From Arbacia lixula (Eukaryota > Echinodermata > Echinoidea > Arbacioida > Arbaciidae), in contig OZ022581.1 of NCBI GenBank assembly GCA_963669155.1, forward strand, positions 11,936,997 through 12,000,996: a stretch of DNA of 64,000 bases, given 5' to 3'. The number at the start of each line of letters is the position of its first letter. The first letter of the stretch is position 1. The notes below the pieces were generated by a model that was given only the letters and a program-made list of their open reading frames with translations, had not been told where the DNA came from and did no database searches. Below, in pieces: positions 38,925 to 48,804 of this stretch. Made by a program: the position numbers and the translations under genes.

Positions 38925-40138
38925 TCTCTCTCTTATTCACGCAATCACAGCAATCACATACCCGCATAATTTTACTACACATGCCTAGTTACGTTGGATT
39001 CTTGACTGATCATTTAAAAAAATGTGGTCAAGAGAAGTGTTGTTTTTTGTTACGCTTTCTTATTAATAATCTATTGTCGTAATGTATTCACAACTTTCCC
39101 CTAACTGCCTGGTGACGCGCTTCATACATTCATCTGTATTTTGTGATTCAGTTTCAATGGACGGAACGCACACTGAAGCTATTAGTGATTGACACTCGAT
39201 AAACTTCAGAAAAGCCTTGGGTTATTATAGGTTTTCCCGCTCAATTTCGCACTTAGTGCATGCAAGAATATAGATAGTTCATTCACTTTCGCTAAAGAGC
39301 AACCAAATATTCAAACTAGTCATTCAAAATCCAAGGGGGGGGGGGGATCGGCCGAGGCTGCCCCATTCTCTTGTTCAGGCTTAAAAATACACACAAAAAA
39401 AATCTGAAATCAACGCTCCAAGTCATTTATTGACCGGGCCTCGCCGGCGGACAACAAGGCCCGTACAACTGTATAGGCGCGGAACGCTATAAACCGTTTT
39501 TATTTTTACAGTCCACTGCCCCCCCCCCCCCTACCTCCCCCACCCCTCCCTCCCGCTTATCAGCTCTTGAGCGGTTGGTTGGAACCTCTCACACTTAAGT
39601 ATAGATTGACACTCAGAACCATGGCCACGGTTCTCAGCAGGATCCGCCCCTGCATAAGATCTTAAAGTGAACAATACAACTGAGTAGATGAAACCAACGT
39701 CTTACAATGGCTTGGTATAGTAATGCAGGCTCTCGTGCGCACGGAGTATCAGATTCTATAATAGAAACAGTATCATTGTTTTTAAAGTCACGACCGCTCT
39801 GTAAAAGAGCATTACTGGTTGATCGAGGGCTCCCGTGAATAAACAAAAGTAAATCTAATCAAATTTTCACCATTCTACTCATCAAATCAACAGGGTCTGC
39901 AATCATCTAAAAACAGTGATTACAGGACGGAGCTGCGCAAGACTTTTGAGGTCATTCCCAGCCCTGATCACTTCCTCGTCCGAAACAACTCCGCTTGCCT
40001 CCGATGCGCCGTGGTCGGAAACTCGGGAAACCTCCGCGGCAGTGGCTACGGAGCGCTGATCGACGACCACGATGCTGTCATCAGGTTAGTCTGCTAGACG
40101 GACGTATGTACAAGTACTAGATCCCTATGGGACGGTGT

Positions 40139-40169
<31 letters not shown>

Positions 40170-43100
40170 CGTGTGTGTGTGCGCGTGAGGGGGGGGGGGC
40201 TGATCAAGCCATTCATTCCTCTCCATATTAAAGGCAAACTATTGATATTTTCTGTTTGCTGCTGCTATCCTCCTGTAATCAATTTGATATGTCAAGGTTG
40301 CACCAAATAATGATGGGACATAGTGCAGCTGTTTCTAACCGCTTGAAGGACAGGGTGGGGCGATGCTTGGAGGCTCATCTGTGACTCCATGACGGACTAT
40401 AGACCTCCTATCTCTTAACCCTTTCTGTGCACAAATGCCTTCATGGCCGGCGCATAGAGAGGTAACAGTGTAAATGCAGAATTACATTGTAGACTGAGTC
40501 AAGCAAACTATACAAGCAGAACATTCAGACCGTAGCATTGAATGTGTCGGATTTTGTTTATGATGTTTCTTTTTCTCCTTTTTGGTTTCCCTTCGCACGC
40601 TATACCATCCTATCACTGTTTGTACATTTCTTCCTTCCTCATGCTTCCCCTCCTCTTCCCTCTGTCTCGTTTTTTTTCCCCCCTCTCTCTCTCTCTGTCC
40701 CCATCTTTCTCGTCACCACTTCCCCTTACCTCCTCCTCTTTCCCCCTTCCACCCCCCCCCTCTCTCTCGTCTCCTCAACCTCCCCACTCCACCCCCTTAC
40801 CCTCTCCCCCCTTCTCTTCAACATCCATCTTCCATCCCCTCCCCCTCCTTCGCTCCCCCTCACTTCAACCTCCCCTTCTATCCCCTTCCCCCTCCCTCGC
40901 TCCCCCTCTCTTCAAACGTCTCATTCCATTCCCTACCCCTTCCCTCGCTACCTCTCTCTTCAACCTCCCTCTTCAATCCCCTCCCTCCCTTTCTCGTTCT
41001 TCCCCTCTCTCGCTCTCTCCCTCTTCCCCCTTCCCCCCTCCCTCTCTTCAACCTTCCTCTTTCATCCTCTTCCCCTCCCTCGGTCCCCCTCTCTTCAACC
41101 TCCCTCTTCAATCCCCTTCCTCCCTCTGCCCCACTCCCCTCCCTCCCTTCCTTCCTCCCTCCCTCCATCTTCCTCTCTCCCCATCTTCCACTCCCTCCCT
41201 CTTCCCCTCTCTCCCTCTTCCCCTTTCCCCCTCCATCCCTCCCTTGCTCACTCTTCCCTTCTCTCCCTCTTCCCCTCTACCCCTCTCCCTCGCTCCTCTC
41301 TCTCGCGTTGCGTGTCTCCCCGTCGACTTGATTACAGGATCAACAGAGCGAAGACGAAGGGCTTCGAGAAAGACGTGGGGAGGAAGGAGAGCTATAGGAT
41401 GATGTACCCGGAGAGCTTCATGGACATTCCAGCCGATACCCACTTCGTCCTCCTGAACTTTAAAGTGATGGATGTACAGTGGGCGCGAAGTGCCGTCACC
41501 ACCGGGGAAATCAAGAAGTACGCTACACTCAGTCTTTCTCATTGTCGTTTTCATCATCGACAGGGGGCGTGCTCAAGATGTTGAATGAAGAAAGAGCAAA
41601 ACGTATCTGCATAAATGTGTGTGTGTGTGTGTAAGTGGGGGCGGCTCGTTTCCATGCACAACGCCATGTCAGTCAGCCAGTCAGCAAGAGCGTCTAAAGG
41701 CAACCGTACATTACATGCCTTTTCCATGATTCTGCCAGTCGTAAAGGTCTGTGACTGGATATGTGACGTCACCTTCTTTCATAAATCCAAAGACCGCGTC
41801 TGTGATTCAGTCAGTCGCACAGTCGTTTGACTGATCGGATCGTCGTGATCGTGTCGTTCTCGGTGTTTTTTTTTTTCATTAAGTCTGAAACTGCATATGC
41901 TAGCTATCATAATGTTTGCACACGCATTACTACAAACCTGGCACACGCACTTGTCTACCAGTATGTTTTGAGAAAGTGCCAAAATTGTGCGTGCTGGTTA
42001 GGTGAGAGGTGTGGAACAAATTAAATTAATGGTATAAAGAGAGTATGCTGTTAAGCTGGTTCCAGTACAGATAAGAGGATAGGCCATAACCATGATGCGC
42101 ATGATTTGTCATAACTATGTGTTTTTCTGTTTGCAGAACTTATACGTCCGTGAAGTCCAAAATTAAGGTGCCTCCTTCAAAAGTAAGAGTTGATGCCTGT
42201 TTGTTGATATTGAATTATTTTCTCCGTGAAATAGGCTGGACGTGTAAAGTTTAAAATCGATAATCTTCTAAGTTGAATTCATCAAGAAAATGAGAAAGAG
42301 GAAAAAGAAAAAACACAAGAAGTAGAAGGCGAAGGGAAAGAAGAAAAGGAATGATAGAAAGAAGAAAAAGAAGAAGGAGAAGAAGAGGAAAAAGAAGAAG
42401 AAGAAGAAGAAGAAGAAGAAGAAGAAGAAGAAGAAGAAGAAGAAGAAGAAGAAGAAGAAGAAGAAGAAGAAAAGGGGAAAAATAAGAAGCGATGAAGAAT
42501 TAAGAAGGCCATGACCAAGAAATGTATTGACCGGCCAAAACATGTAAAAGTGCTTTATGTGTGGTTTTAGAAAGTACAGTATACACCTCCAAATATTTAT
42601 TCATATACAGTATCTTGAATACAAATCAATTTGTAATAAAGGTAATAACTCGCTGAATATATATAGATTGTTATACAATTATATTTTTCACCCGTTAAAC
42701 TTATATAAGAACAAGAAAGGAGGCTTTCGATGCAATCGCAAGAAGGCGAAAACACATGAAAAGGTTTTCTGGGGTAATTTCAATTTACAAAGAAATTTTA
42801 GGCATACACCCAGTAGTAAGGATAGCGTGCTCCATCCTGTAAATGAACGAAAAACAAGTCAGACAAAAATCTTGGAACCAGACGGGATTTGAACCTGCAG
42901 TCTACTGCTTACCGGGCAGCGACTTAACCACGCAAGCTATTTCTAGTTCACGGGTCAAGACACGACAACATGGAAACGAATACCCGAAAGAGTCTCATTT
43001 CATCTGACTCATTAATATTCATGAGTAGTCCGCCGTAGGGACAATTTTGGTGAAAATGAATAACACTTACATGAATAACACTTACTTGTCAAACGCCTAT

Positions 43101-43972
43101 ATTTGACAGAAAATGGCCACCCATTTAAAATCTGAAATGTATTACGAGTTGATTGGCTGACTTTTATCTTTGTACTTGCTTGCCAGATACTTTTCTACAA
43201 TCCTTCGCTGATGTGGCATATACATCGCGTCTGGATTGACCGAAAAGGACGCTACCCATCATCTGGATCTTTGGCAGTCTTCTTTGCTCTTCAATTCTGC
43301 GACGAGGTAGGTCCCACGCTGGTCAATAATGGTAGATAGGGGAGGGTGGCAGGAACAGTCGCCCCCTTTCTTAATTAGTAGTATTGATACGGAACATCGC
43401 CGCTGTAAGTACTTCTATTATTAAGCTGGATCTATTAAGTTGAATACCTGAATACCGATGAAAGATAATGGAGACACATAGAACAATGGTGCTGCCCTCC
43501 CTTTTTTTTCTCGTAGGCTTAAGAACACCGCAGATGATACGATTTTCCCATGATTCTGCATTCGCAAGAACATACGACTGGAAATGCGACGTCGACTTCT
43601 TGTACAAATCCAATCCTATCGTTCGCGGTGGCGGTGTGTACAGACATGCAACTGCCTTTTATGGCTTGTTAATGAGAGCGTTAATCCCTCGTGATCGCAG
43701 TTCTCTCGACACTTTCTCAAGCTGATGGTCATTCCTTCCCGCTTTTATGTTTCACCGCCGTCTTCCCTTTTTCCCGCTAAAACTCGCAGGTTAGTGTCTT
43801 CGGTATGGGAGCTAATCGCAAGGGCTTCTGGGATCACTACTGGCAGGCCGGTGATGGTTCGGGCAACTCCGCCTTCCTCAAGACGCACGTCCACGACTCC
43901 GTACACGAGCTGGAGGTCATCGAGCACCTCGCTAGGGAGGAGATTATTACTTTGTACAAAGGGGTCAGGTAG
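21836..43972 (+). CDS. ST3GAL1/2-like: Beta-galactoside alpha-2,3-sialyltransferase, ST3GAL1/2-like, complete (370 aa)
   Basis: Golgi type II enzyme of the CAZy GT29 family that moves sialic acid from CMP-Neu5Ac to the 3-position of terminal galactose (Galbeta1-3GalNAc for ST3Gal I/II). Six exons join to 1113 nt including the stop. Residues 1-7 are a short cytoplasmic tail, 8-24 the membrane anchor ([17 protein letters not shown]), 25-95 a variable stem. L-motif about 166-205 ([11 protein letters not shown], Cys169), S-motif about 291-311 ([20 protein letters not shown], Cys308), motif III WDHYW (His326), VS motif HVHD (His345, the position of the catalytic His). Cys169 and Cys308 should form the family disulfide. 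All key residues are present, and length is close to vertebrate ST3Gal1/2 (about 340-350). The start is the first Met (ATG at 21836) before the anchor. Assignment to ST3GAL1 versus ST3GAL2 is not possible. Confidence 0.95.
23165..23232 (-). repeat. tRNA-like sequence, probably SINE or tRNA pseudogene
   Basis: Minus strand has an A-box-like ATTGGTTAAGGGG and a good B box GGTTCGATTCC at roughly tRNA spacing. The acceptor stem does not pair and the T stem has a mismatch, so this is not a functional tRNA gene. Confidence 0.45.
25906..25979. repeat. (TA)n microsatellite
   Basis: Near-pure TA repeats with one CTG interruption. Confidence 0.95.
26178..26381. mobile_element. MITE with TIRs and TA target duplication (204 bp)
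   Basis: Left end AAGGCCCGTTCACACTGTAT and right end are inverted copies for about 48 bp with few mismatches; both arms carry ACGACACGACATTT. Flanked by TA on both sides (26176-26177, 26382-26383). No coding capacity, so non-autonomous; the superfamily is not determined (TA duplication is typical of Tc1/mariner-type elements). Confidence 0.8.
26447..26500. repeat. (GT)n microsatellite with G-run
   Basis: Short GT repeat followed by a run of Gs. Confidence 0.9.
28113..28768. repeat. (GGT/GAT/GGA)n triplet-derived block of about 650 bp
   Basis: Almost uninterrupted triplets of GGT with GAT, GGA, GAA and AGT, with local higher-order units such as GGTGGAGATGGTAGTGGT. Strongly G-rich on the plus strand. 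Apparent Gly/Asp-rich or Pro/Ser-rich proteins are artefacts. Confidence 0.95.
29320..29830. repeat. (CTT)n triplet block of about 500 bp
   Basis: Nearly pure pyrimidine on the plus strand, CTT with CTC, TTT and CCT variants, grading into diverged CTT-rich sequence to about 29950. Lys/Glu-rich frames on the minus strand are artefacts. Confidence 0.95.
31620..32400. repeat. Head-to-head pair of related foldback repeats
   Basis: Two arms meet near 31975 at GGACTATCCCTTTAAAGGGA. The right arm (AAAGGGAAAGTCCACCTGAA, then GACGAAAATCCGTCAAAGGA) is a diverged inverted copy of the left, and both contain CATATGTTGTGTAC or its complement. A third, inverted partial copy covers about 32280-32395 (GGATTTTCGTCAAACTTTCA). 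Non-coding MITE family, inferred from structure. Confidence 0.65.
33259..33532. repeat. Interspersed foldback repeat, copy 1
   Basis: Closely matches 62325-62596. Shares AATCAACGTCGGTGAAGGT, GGGACGAACTATCACTTCC, GATCGCCGAGGAAGTGATAG, CTGATACCAACAATCTATAC and GGGTCGGTGCGGCTACGTGA. The first 160 bp form an imperfect inverted repeat. Confidence 0.85.
33620..33835. repeat. (AGTCAC/AGTCAT)n hexanucleotide repeat
   Basis: About 215 bp of 6-bp units CACAGT and CATAGT with interruptions. Confidence 0.95.
36336..36476. repeat. (CA)n microsatellite
   Basis: About 140 bp of CA repeats with T and G interruptions. Confidence 0.95.
36758..36892. repeat. (GA)n microsatellite
   Basis: GA repeats interrupted by G-runs and GACA units. 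Confidence 0.95.
37966..38233. repeat. 134-bp tandem duplication (two copies)
   Basis: Starts GAGAAGGTAGTGAAAGAA and repeats at an offset of 134 bp with few differences, through TTTGATCGCTAGATTTC. High identity suggests a recent event. Confidence 0.95.
38298..38366. repeat. (CA)n-(CT)n-(CA)n compound microsatellite
   Basis: Adjacent CA, CT and CA dinucleotide tracts. Confidence 0.95.
38828..38934. repeat. (CT)n microsatellite
   Basis: About 105 bp of CT dinucleotides with two short CCCTAT-type interruptions. Confidence 0.95.
39894..40084 (+). CDS. ST3GAL1/2-like: ST3GAL1/2-like exon 2: L-motif
   Basis: 191 nt, acceptor AATCAACAG|GGT, donor ATCAG|GTTAGT. Encodes residues 132-195, including [19 protein letters not shown], the CMP-sialic-acid-binding L-motif. 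Confidence 0.96.
40138..40198. repeat. (GT)n microsatellite with G-run
   Basis: GT repeat ending in a G-run, in intron 2 of the sialyltransferase gene. Confidence 0.9.
40640..41312. repeat. Polypyrimidine minisatellite of about 670 bp just upstream of sialyltransferase exon 3
   Basis: More than nine-tenths C and T, with diverged units of roughly 55-60 bp marked by CTCTCTTCAACCTCCCTCTT and CCCTCGCTCCCCCTC. Ends about 25 bp before the exon 3 acceptor. Confidence 0.9.
41338..41517 (+). CDS. ST3GAL1/2-like: ST3GAL1/2-like exon 3
   Basis: 180 nt, acceptor GATTACAG|GAT, donor AAGAA|GTACGC. Encodes [23 protein letters not shown] and the SAVTTGEI stretch. The frame is open into the upstream intron because that intron is almost purely pyrimidine; the upstream Pro/Ser-rich frame is not protein. 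Confidence 0.95.
41715..41850 (+). repeat. Interspersed repeat family X, copy 1
   Basis: Shares CCATGATTCTGCCAGTCGTA, ATATGTGACGTCACCTTC and GACTGATCGGATCGTC-like segments with copies near 43525 and 51345. In intron 3 of the sialyltransferase gene. Confidence 0.65.
42137..42182 (+). CDS. ST3GAL1/2-like: ST3GAL1/2-like exon 4 (46-nt microexon)
   Basis: Acceptor TTTGCAG|AAC, donor TCAAAA|GTAAGA. Encodes [15 protein letters not shown], matching TYIPVPAKIRV-type sequence in vertebrate ST3Gal1. Phase fits both sides. Confidence 0.9.
42376..42475. repeat. (GAA)n microsatellite
   Basis: About 100 bp of GAA triplets flanked by diverged GAA-rich sequence, in intron 4 of the sialyltransferase gene. 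Confidence 0.95.
42873..42950 (-). repeat. tRNA-like sequence, probable SINE head or tRNA pseudogene
   Basis: Minus strand reads an A box TAGCTTGCGTGGTTAAG and B box GGTTCAAATCC. The anticodon stem CTGC/GCAG pairs around a 7-nt loop with GGT, and an outer GAACTAG/CTGGTTC stem also pairs. Extra bases precede the A box and the T stem pairs poorly, which argues against a working tRNA gene. Confidence 0.5.
43187..43306 (+). CDS. ST3GAL1/2-like: ST3GAL1/2-like exon 5: S-motif
   Basis: 120 nt, phase 0 at both ends, acceptor TTGCCAG|ATA, donor GACGAG|GTAGGT. Encodes [10 protein letters not shown] through the S-motif [20 protein letters not shown], which contacts donor and acceptor. Confidence 0.96.
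43520..43632 (+). repeat. Interspersed repeat family X, copy 2
   Basis: Begins GATACGATTTTCCCATGATT and continues CTGGAAATGCGACGTCGACT, aligning with the copies at 41.7 and 51.35 kb. In intron 5 of the sialyltransferase gene. Confidence 0.6.
43790..43972 (+). CDS. ST3GAL1/2-like: ST3GAL1/2-like exon 6: motif III, VS motif, stop
   Basis: 183 nt including TAG at 43970-43972, acceptor CTCGCAG|GTT. Encodes [18 protein letters not shown], the VS motif THVHD and the conserved C-terminal helix ending LYKGVR. Confidence 0.95.
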   Translation, partial: VSVFGMGANRKGFWDHYWQAGDGSGNSAFLKTHVHDSVHELEVIEHLAREEIITLYKGVR

Positions 43973-46566
43973 CAGGCGGTCCCTGTTGTCATGGTTACAT
44001 CCAGCTGCATCATTCTACCGGTCTTCTCATGGCATATAGGCCTATATACATATCCGTAATGTACAGATGTACGTTTGATATCAATTGCAAGTCAATCGCA
44101 TATCGTTATAAGACAGGGCCCGGGTATGCACATCACAGTGACTTGCGCTAGAACACATGTGTAATCTACTTAACCAAATTCAACTCTAAATTTTGGGGAA
44201 CAATAAGTGTTGAAAGGCCAGCCATACATACTTCCGATCGTACGATATTTGAAAACAGATCGGCGATTGCAATATGAACGCGGATTCTAGTAGTCGAAAG
44301 TTGTCTACGAGTGCGCCTAGGCCATTCAATGAAGGCCTGTTTAAATCTAATGTAATGTCTCATCAAGTAAGAAGAACCATCGCCTTAAGAAATTGTGTAT
44401 CCCAATAGAACTGAATAGTTGAATAGAGTATTAATACTTTGGATAAAATGCGTGTACTCTAATTTGCCTTCAAAACCAGTAAAGCTTCGAAGCGTAAATC
44501 GCGCTTCACAGAGCACCGTTATCATGAAAACGCTCCGTCAAGGTCCAATATTGATTTGCGGCTATCGAAAGTGACCTATATGGACATTGAGATACTTTTC
44601 AATAAACGCACGATTACGGCCATGCACTGCACAACTTGGTCAGAAGGCTCTCTTTACATTTTTTTTTATTTTTTTTAGTTCTTGAAGGTCGTTTGACCGT
44701 TCAACAAAGTACAAATGTTGTAAAACTCATTATTTTTCAATTGCAGTTAAATTTAATGGGTAGCAATATTGCAATACCAACTGCATTCTGGGATTGTAGT
44801 AGACAACATCAACAATCATCCGCCAACTCGGGACCAAGTACTATAACTTTGTGATGTGGGGCTTTCACTTTTGATATCAATCATACAAATAATGTAGGCT
44901 ACATTACATAAAAGAGCATAGCAACCTGTACAAGGACAATCCATGTATGCCATTTAGTGAATTACTTTCGTATGGATTTTTCAAACCACAATCAGGGTCA
45001 TATGATCATTAAATCTTCAAATTGGCAACGTACTCAAATGGTTGAAATCACTCTTTTGCTCTTCAAATGGGCAGATCTGAATTGACAGAAAAAAATAGTA
45101 AGTAAAAAAAAATAAGTGCAGCTAGAAATTTTGCTTTCAGAGAGGCTTCTGAAGTGTGAGAAAACAAATCGCCAGCCCTAGCAAGCTCGTTCAATAAGGG
45201 GAAGTTGGACAGAAAGAAAAACAAACATGATACAAAACAAACACACACAAACATTTAGCTATGCTCCTGCACTAGTGCTCCTGCACTAGTTGTTATAACC
45301 CAAGGGTGTATTGTGATATTGGCCAGTACTAGCGACTGCAACTAGATATGTTGAACGAGTACTATTACAGGAAGTTTTCGAAAGTTGTGTTCTGAAATTT
45401 TGGTACTATGTAAGGAATATTTGCCACTTTGCGATTTTAAACTCCTCAGCGCGATTTGTACATATTTGTTTTAAATCAACGATATTATTTTTTTTTATAA
45501 ATTGAAACTGGAATAATTTCTTAAGAAAGCGTATAATTGTGTGCAATATGGTGATTTAATGAACGTAAGTAATTCATTTTGCCAGTCAATTTTATTCATG
45601 GACGTTTAGAATGGCAAAACATTGATTTAAGTGAAACTTAAAGTGATTTTTACAGTACGCTGATTTAATACATGACTGTAGTGAATGGAACCATTTAGGT
45701 CGACAATACTAGACAGGCACATATACATAGATGGACATATGTATGATTTAAAGTTCTTAAATAGTAATGGTAGTGTCATTTCAATATTTTGGGTACATTC
45801 GCAGTTGCACCCAGATATCATCTCTGTATAGTTGAACGGCTTTCTAAACCATACTGTTCTATCACTTAGAATGGAATGTATTCATTTGAAAACTTACTTA
45901 CTGTAATAAATACTGCTCAATAACTCACATGACAGTAATATGTATTGTCCTGGCGTTGCTCTTATACACGTAAGTATATATACAATGGGTGCTGATTATG
46001 AAAAACGTGATGTTTCTGTATGCATCAAGAGAGATTTACTTTACTGGATAAAGAATAAATTTGTTGCCTTTATCAATTGTTTTCCTCATGGTTTATTACA
46101 GTTTATTGTTGTTCTGTTGTGTCACAATGCTTTGATTATACATCGGAGTCACAAAAAGGGGAATATAAAGAACCTTTGTATGGATCATGAGAAGGGACGG
46201 GGTAAGAAACCATGATTTGAGGATTATGACCGATACATTATAGAATTAAAACAAAAAATCTATGTGGGCCAGTCATTTAGTCAAGAACTGAGATGGCAGA
46301 TGGACAACTAAAGTAATAAACTGGAATCCTAGGACAAACAATGCTTCTTTGTGATTACGTTATTTTAAGATTTTGTCGTTCCACCGATGGCTTTTGCATA
46401 CGTACTACATGTACAAACAAATACAATAGAGCACACACTTAAACACACATACACACACATACACTTAAGTACAAACACATCAACATACACACGTGCGGAA
46501 AGATATGTACACGCGCATGCATATGTATTCATATACAGATATGTAACCCGTTTTCGTGGTAGGTGC
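43973..46566. other. 3' flank of the sialyltransferase gene, no further gene seen
   Basis: Probably includes the 3' UTR at its start. The remainder is AT-rich sequence with no recognised coding region or element. Confidence 0.5.
44601..44606 (+). terminator. Possible polyadenylation signal of the sialyltransferase gene
   Basis: First canonical AATAAA found past the stop, about 630 bases downstream, in AT-rich sequence. No further support. Confidence 0.3.
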
Positions 46567-46622
46567 TTACATCAAATATGTGTGTGTGGGGGGGGGGGGG
46601 GGGGCACGGGGTACAGGAGCTG

Positions 46623-46672
46623 AGTCTGTAAAAGGAGGAGGCAAAGAAGATGATGTAGGGATGTTAAAAATC
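46623..46672. repeat. 50-bp direct repeat, copy 1
   Basis: Starts GTAAAAGGAGGAGGCAAAGA; a close copy lies at 48805-48854. The minus strand reads as a pyrimidine-rich tract ending TTTTACAG. Confidence 0.85.
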
Positions 46673-47027
46673 GTGCCTTTATTAACTTCCTCTTCATAAA
46701 TATAACAAATAAACAATAACACAAATGTAATATGATAAAACACAAAAAATAATATCACACATTACAGAACAATAAAACCAGCCCTAGCCAGGCTGAACAT
46801 GATTTAACTTAATCCAACAAATATTAACATAATGCTAACCCCAGATTGTTCCCTTTAATCTATTTATGTACCTTCTATAACACGAATTAGACAATAATTT
46901 GCTGTGCTCAACCCCTTTCGCACGTTATCACTTTGTTCATCTCATTAATTTACATTTTGTAATATCGCCACTTTTATCCTTGATCCTCTTTAAAAGTATT
47001 TTTAATTCTTATTATAGCTAGTCCTTT

Positions 47028-47382
47028 TTTTTTTTTTTTTTTTTTAAATTATGTTTTTATTGAAGAATCATCGAGGATCACAATATATACAAACAATTTT
47101 TACATGATTAGAAAACAAAATCAATAAGGCAGAATAACAGCAAAATGGTGCAATGATCAAAAGCGAAGTTCCGAGACAGAAAAGGATGGCCAGTGATACA
47201 GACCTTAGTTTACAAACCTCCAGAAAGTCACTATTTCACTGACATCGAAGAAATACAAAAAACAGGTTAACAACGCGCAGCTATGGCCGGAATAAACAAA
47301 GTCGAACGGCAGGGTGATTCATGTAAAAACACAACTTGCCTTCCACCGCCAACACCCAGGCAAACCCCCCCCCCCCCCCCCA

Positions 47383-47435
<53 letters not shown>

Positions 47436-48148
47436 GCCCTTTCCCTTTACAACCCCCCCCCCTCCCCCTCCGAGGCATTACATTTTTTTATCACTTCTAA
47501 GTACACCGCACCAACAACATACAGTAAACCAAAAAATCGCTCCACCACTCGACCCCGTTCAGTCCAGCCCATTCAATGTGCGAACTCTACAAATACAAGT
47601 ACATTCTAAAAATTGTTCACCGACCGAAAAACAATGGTGGGAATTGTAGGTCAGGAGGTCATGCGCAAACGCTCGGAGTTCGCCCTTGAGGTAAACAAGA
47701 TTTACATAATGGCAGTACATACAAGTATCACATTGTAAATGAAGCAGAATACGTATTAGTTTTAGGTTTACACAGGGGATTGCAAGGGAAAAATTAAATC
47801 TCAAAGCGCCATTTCTTAAAGTGGGCAGTTAGTTTGTTTTTTTCTTTGCCAAGTAAAATTCAACTTCTTTCTGTTTTTTAACAAGGGACCTGAAAGCTGA
47901 TGAATTGGGAAGATGGTTCTTGAATTTGCAAATGAAAATGTGGTATTTCAATAACAAAAATAAATATGAAATGAATTTGTCATTACAGATTCCAAATAGT
48001 TTTTCAAAGTTAGTTACAGTAATGACAGATTTGTTTTTCTGAGAAATTATAGCAAGAAGGTTCTGCCAAACTGGGGTAACCTTTTCACATTCACAAAAAA
48101 GGTGGACCATTGTTTCCTCCTCTTTATTACATAGGGAGCAATTAGGTG
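47028..48148 (-). mobile_element. 5'-truncated L1-like LINE with poly(A) tail
   Basis: On the minus strand it ends in a poly(A) tail (T-run at 47025-47045) and is flanked by the 14-bp direct repeat ATAGCTAGTCCTTT at 47014-47027 and 48149-48162, a target-site duplication. Its 5' part (about 47830-48150) encodes LCNKEEETMVHLFCECEKV and VWQNLL, the zinc-finger-like C-terminal tail of L1/Tx1-type reverse transcriptase polyproteins. The reverse transcriptase domain is missing (5' truncation). The rest is 3' UTR, interrupted by a (CT)n tract. Confidence 0.85.
47384..47434. repeat. C-run and (CT)n microsatellite
   Basis: C-run followed by CT dinucleotides, within the L1-like insertion. Confidence 0.95.
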
Positions 48149-48804
48149 ATAGCTAGTCCTTTAATTCATAAGCAAAAATTCATAACTGAAATGATTCTAT
48201 TCTTCTTAAATATACCAGAGAAATAATAACGAAAGGTAATACAAATAATGTAAATTCATAAATGAGTGATATAACATAACTGAACTAAAACTATTTGCAC
48301 GCACTAGATTTAGGGTCTGCGCCTCAGGCTAGGCGCGGAGTCGCGTGCGCTCCGAACAAGAAACTTTCCGTCTATCCCCATCTCAACCATATACCATTTA
48401 TCGCTAAGTTCCATCTTAAATAGATATTCTTACATCATGCAAAATACATCTATTGAATCCTCAGTACATAATACACAATATACGAATAAAGCGGCACTGA
48501 TTCCTGCCACGGAAGTTATTAAAATTAGCATTATAAGCGAGATATGAGTGGCTCATATATACCACTTGTTGAGAGTACAAATTACTTTCATTTTAGCCTC
48601 GACGGCGTGTTATACTTTTGACGGAACGGGCTTAAGGCAAAGGAGGAATACCAATATCCGAAGATGAATTTCTTCCTTTTGATATCATATCTCACAATCA
48701 TCAAAACAATGTAACTCATTGGTATAAATGACCGCATTTATAAAACGAACATGATGAATATATACGAAATATAAAATTATGAATATAAAAGGAGATAATT
48801 TACC

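Larger units (their letters stand above)
37822..39652. mobile_element. Possible DNA transposon remnant with CAGGGGCGG ends
   Basis: Starts CAGGGGCGGTTCCT and ends AGGATCCGCCCCTG, which would be imperfect inverted termini. Both ends carry G-runs followed by ATCGGCCGNGGCTNCCCC-like sequence. The flanking 8 bp do not match, so it may be two separate element ends rather than one insertion. Confidence 0.35.
22229..39893. other. Intron 1 of the sialyltransferase gene (17.7 kb), repeat-rich
   Basis: Separates the membrane-anchor exon from the catalytic exons. No other gene was recognised in it on either strand. Long open frames at 28.0-28.8 and 29.3-29.9 kb are triplet-repeat artefacts. Stretches 22.3-26.1, 26.5-28.0, 29.9-31.6 and 34-36 kb show no identifiable element apart from the features listed separately. 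Confidence 0.7.

Noticed and set aside
40538..41337. Pro/Ser-rich frame continuous with sialyltransferase exon 3 (348 aa in all)
   Set aside because: The upstream part is a pyrimidine minisatellite lacking stops by composition. The real acceptor at 41337 and the homology start exactly at exon 3.
42873..42950. Functional tRNA gene
   Set aside because: Promoter boxes and two stems are present, but there are extra bases before the A box, the T stem pairs poorly and the discriminator context is wrong; SINE or pseudogene is likelier.
46567..46758. Small Pro-rich protein gene on the minus strand
   Set aside because: Short frame including a C-run translated as Pro; kept only as a possible exon duplicate, not as a gene.
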